Below are positions 63,384 through 64,000 of a stretch of DNA of 64,000 nt, piece after piece (the first letter of the stretch is position 1; every line of letters begins with the position of its first letter). The DNA is taken from positions 49,530 to 113,529 of the forward strand of contig CACFWD010000002.1 of NCBI GenBank assembly GCA_902569975.1, in the 5' to 3' direction. Source of the DNA: an uncultured Pelagibacteraceae bacterium (GTDB lineage: Bacteria > Pseudomonadota > Alphaproteobacteria > Pelagibacterales > Pelagibacteraceae). The position numbers and the translations under genes are program-made. The notes beneath the pieces are model-generated. The model did no database searches. It saw nothing but the letters and a program-made list of their open reading frames with translations, and was not told the DNA's origin.

Positions 63384-64000
63384 ATGTCAAAAACAGTCTC
63401 ATTATTAAGTGCATTATTATGTACATTTATTTGGGGAACCACTTTTATTGCCCAGGATACAGGCATGGACAATATAGGCCCTTTCACTTTTAATGCTGTA
63501 AGATTTTTTGTCGGATTTTTGGCAATTATTCCTCTTGTATTTTTATTTGAGGTAAAAAAATTTAAATCTGAGTTAAAATTAGACTTTAAAACATTTGCAA
63601 CGCTATCTTTTTTAATTGGATTATCACTTTTTTTGGGTTCAGCATTACAACAAGTTGCTCTTCTGTATACAGATGTAGCTAACGCAGCATTTTTCACTAT
63701 TTTTTATGTCCCCATGGTCCCAATAATAATTTTTCTATTTAAAAAAAATTCAATACATTGGAGTGTGTGGCCTTCTGTAGGCCTGTGTTTAATTGGTGGT
63801 TATCTACTTACGAATTTTCAAGATGCAATAGTTAAACTTGGCGATGCGTTAGTTGTGTGTGGAGCTTTTTTTTGGAGTACTCACATTATATTTACTGGCA
63901 TTATAGTTAAAAAATATAATCTACCATTACTACTTGGTGCCATCCAAACACTTATTGTTGCTTTTATGTCTTTCATAATTGGTTTAATTTATGAAAATAT
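63384..64000 (+). CDS. DMT/EamA-family transporter (partial, cut by the right edge)
   Basis: The reading frame begins at ATG 63384 and stays open to the end of the window, about 205 codons. The start LLSALLCTFIWGTTFIAQD is the classic EamA opening, followed by about seven hydrophobic segments and the second-repeat start VVCGAFFWSTHIIFTG. These are inner-membrane drug/metabolite exporters or importers with ten helices; substrate unknown. It starts 8 bases after aceF, so it may be read from the same message. Confidence 0.88.
   Translation, partial: MSKTVSLLSALLCTFIWGTTFIAQDTGMDNIGPFTFNAVRFFVGFLAIIPLVFLFEVKKFKSELKLDFKTFATLSFLIGLSLFLGSALQQVALLYTDVANAAFFTIFYVPMVPIIIFLFKKNSIHWSVWPSVGLCLIGGYLLTNFQDAIVKLGDALVVCGAFFWSTHIIFTGIIVKKYNLPLLLGAIQTLIVAFMSFIIGLIYEN

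Noticed and set aside
1-64000. Search for CRISPR arrays, insertion sequences, prophage genes and att sites
   Set aside because: No regularly spaced repeats, transposase, integrase or phage structural gene was seen, and both tRNAs lack flanking duplicated 3' ends.

Overview
The window is typical of a streamlined marine alphaproteobacterium of the SAR11 clade (Pelagibacterales). The DNA is very AT-rich, coding density is near total, neighbouring genes often overlap by 1-40 bases, no gap between genes exceeds about 270 bases, and the proteins are rich in Lys, Asn and Ile. Gene order is alphaproteobacterial: irr-fabA-fabB-fabI, argH/tlpA with lysA, mutM/ubiE-ubiB-coaBC-dut, rpsT-dnaA-dnaN and fdxA-carD. 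No rRNA, IS element, prophage or CRISPR array is visible. The assignment is inferred from these features, not from a marker-gene search.

Layout. 1-2.7 kb: dnaK and grpE (minus strand). 2.7-8.3 kb: rdgB, an LpoA-like binding protein, rsmI, a DolP-like BON lipoprotein and a large malic enzyme. 8.3-12.5 kb: murJ, trpS, an Nfu-type Fe-S carrier and a Bax-like glucosaminidase. 12.5-20.4 kb: a polysaccharide deacetylase, then tsaB (short), a Fur/Mur regulator, a 2OG oxygenase, miaB, phoH, ybeY, lnt and metK. 20.4-27 kb: the translation cluster nusA-infB-rbfA-rpsO-pnp, missing rimP, ylxR and truB but keeping a rimP-leader-like hairpin. 27-31.4 kb: a methyltransferase and fabI-fabB-fabA facing irr and a rubrerythrin. 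31.4-33.5 kb: a 32-residue membrane peptide, an 8-Cys Fe-S/CCG protein and a DUF3501 protein. 33.5-38.6 kb: SH3 protein, ThiF/MoeB, dut, coaBC, ubiB, ubiE. 38.6-42.6 kb: mutM, rpsT, dnaA, dnaN. 42.6-49.7 kb: plsC, lysA, an LptM-like lipoprotein, argH, tlpA, a HIG1 protein, an esterase, an HNH nuclease, coq7, dsbB and a YqaA protein. 49.7-57.6 kb: tRNA-Leu, an acyl-CoA ligase, a 27-residue Lys/Arg-rich protein, carD, fdxA, a TerB-like protein, an SUV3-like helicase, a thioesterase, a glycosyltransferase and tRNA-Arg. 57.7-64 kb: thiolase, pyruvate dehydrogenase E1 with a fused lipoyl domain, E2, and a DMT transporter cut by the window edge.

Functionally this is a core-genome block covering protein folding, envelope assembly, tRNA and rRNA maturation, type II fatty acid synthesis, ubiquinone synthesis, replication initiation, amino acid synthesis and acetyl-CoA formation. 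The points most worth checking are: a near-identical inverted pair of Irr-box-like sites at irr and the rubrerythrin gene; the isolated transcription unit for the 27-residue basic protein beside a CarD with a Lys-rich N-terminal extension; the lipoyl-AceE fusion; the orphan rimP-leader-like hairpin at nusA; and several micro-genes.
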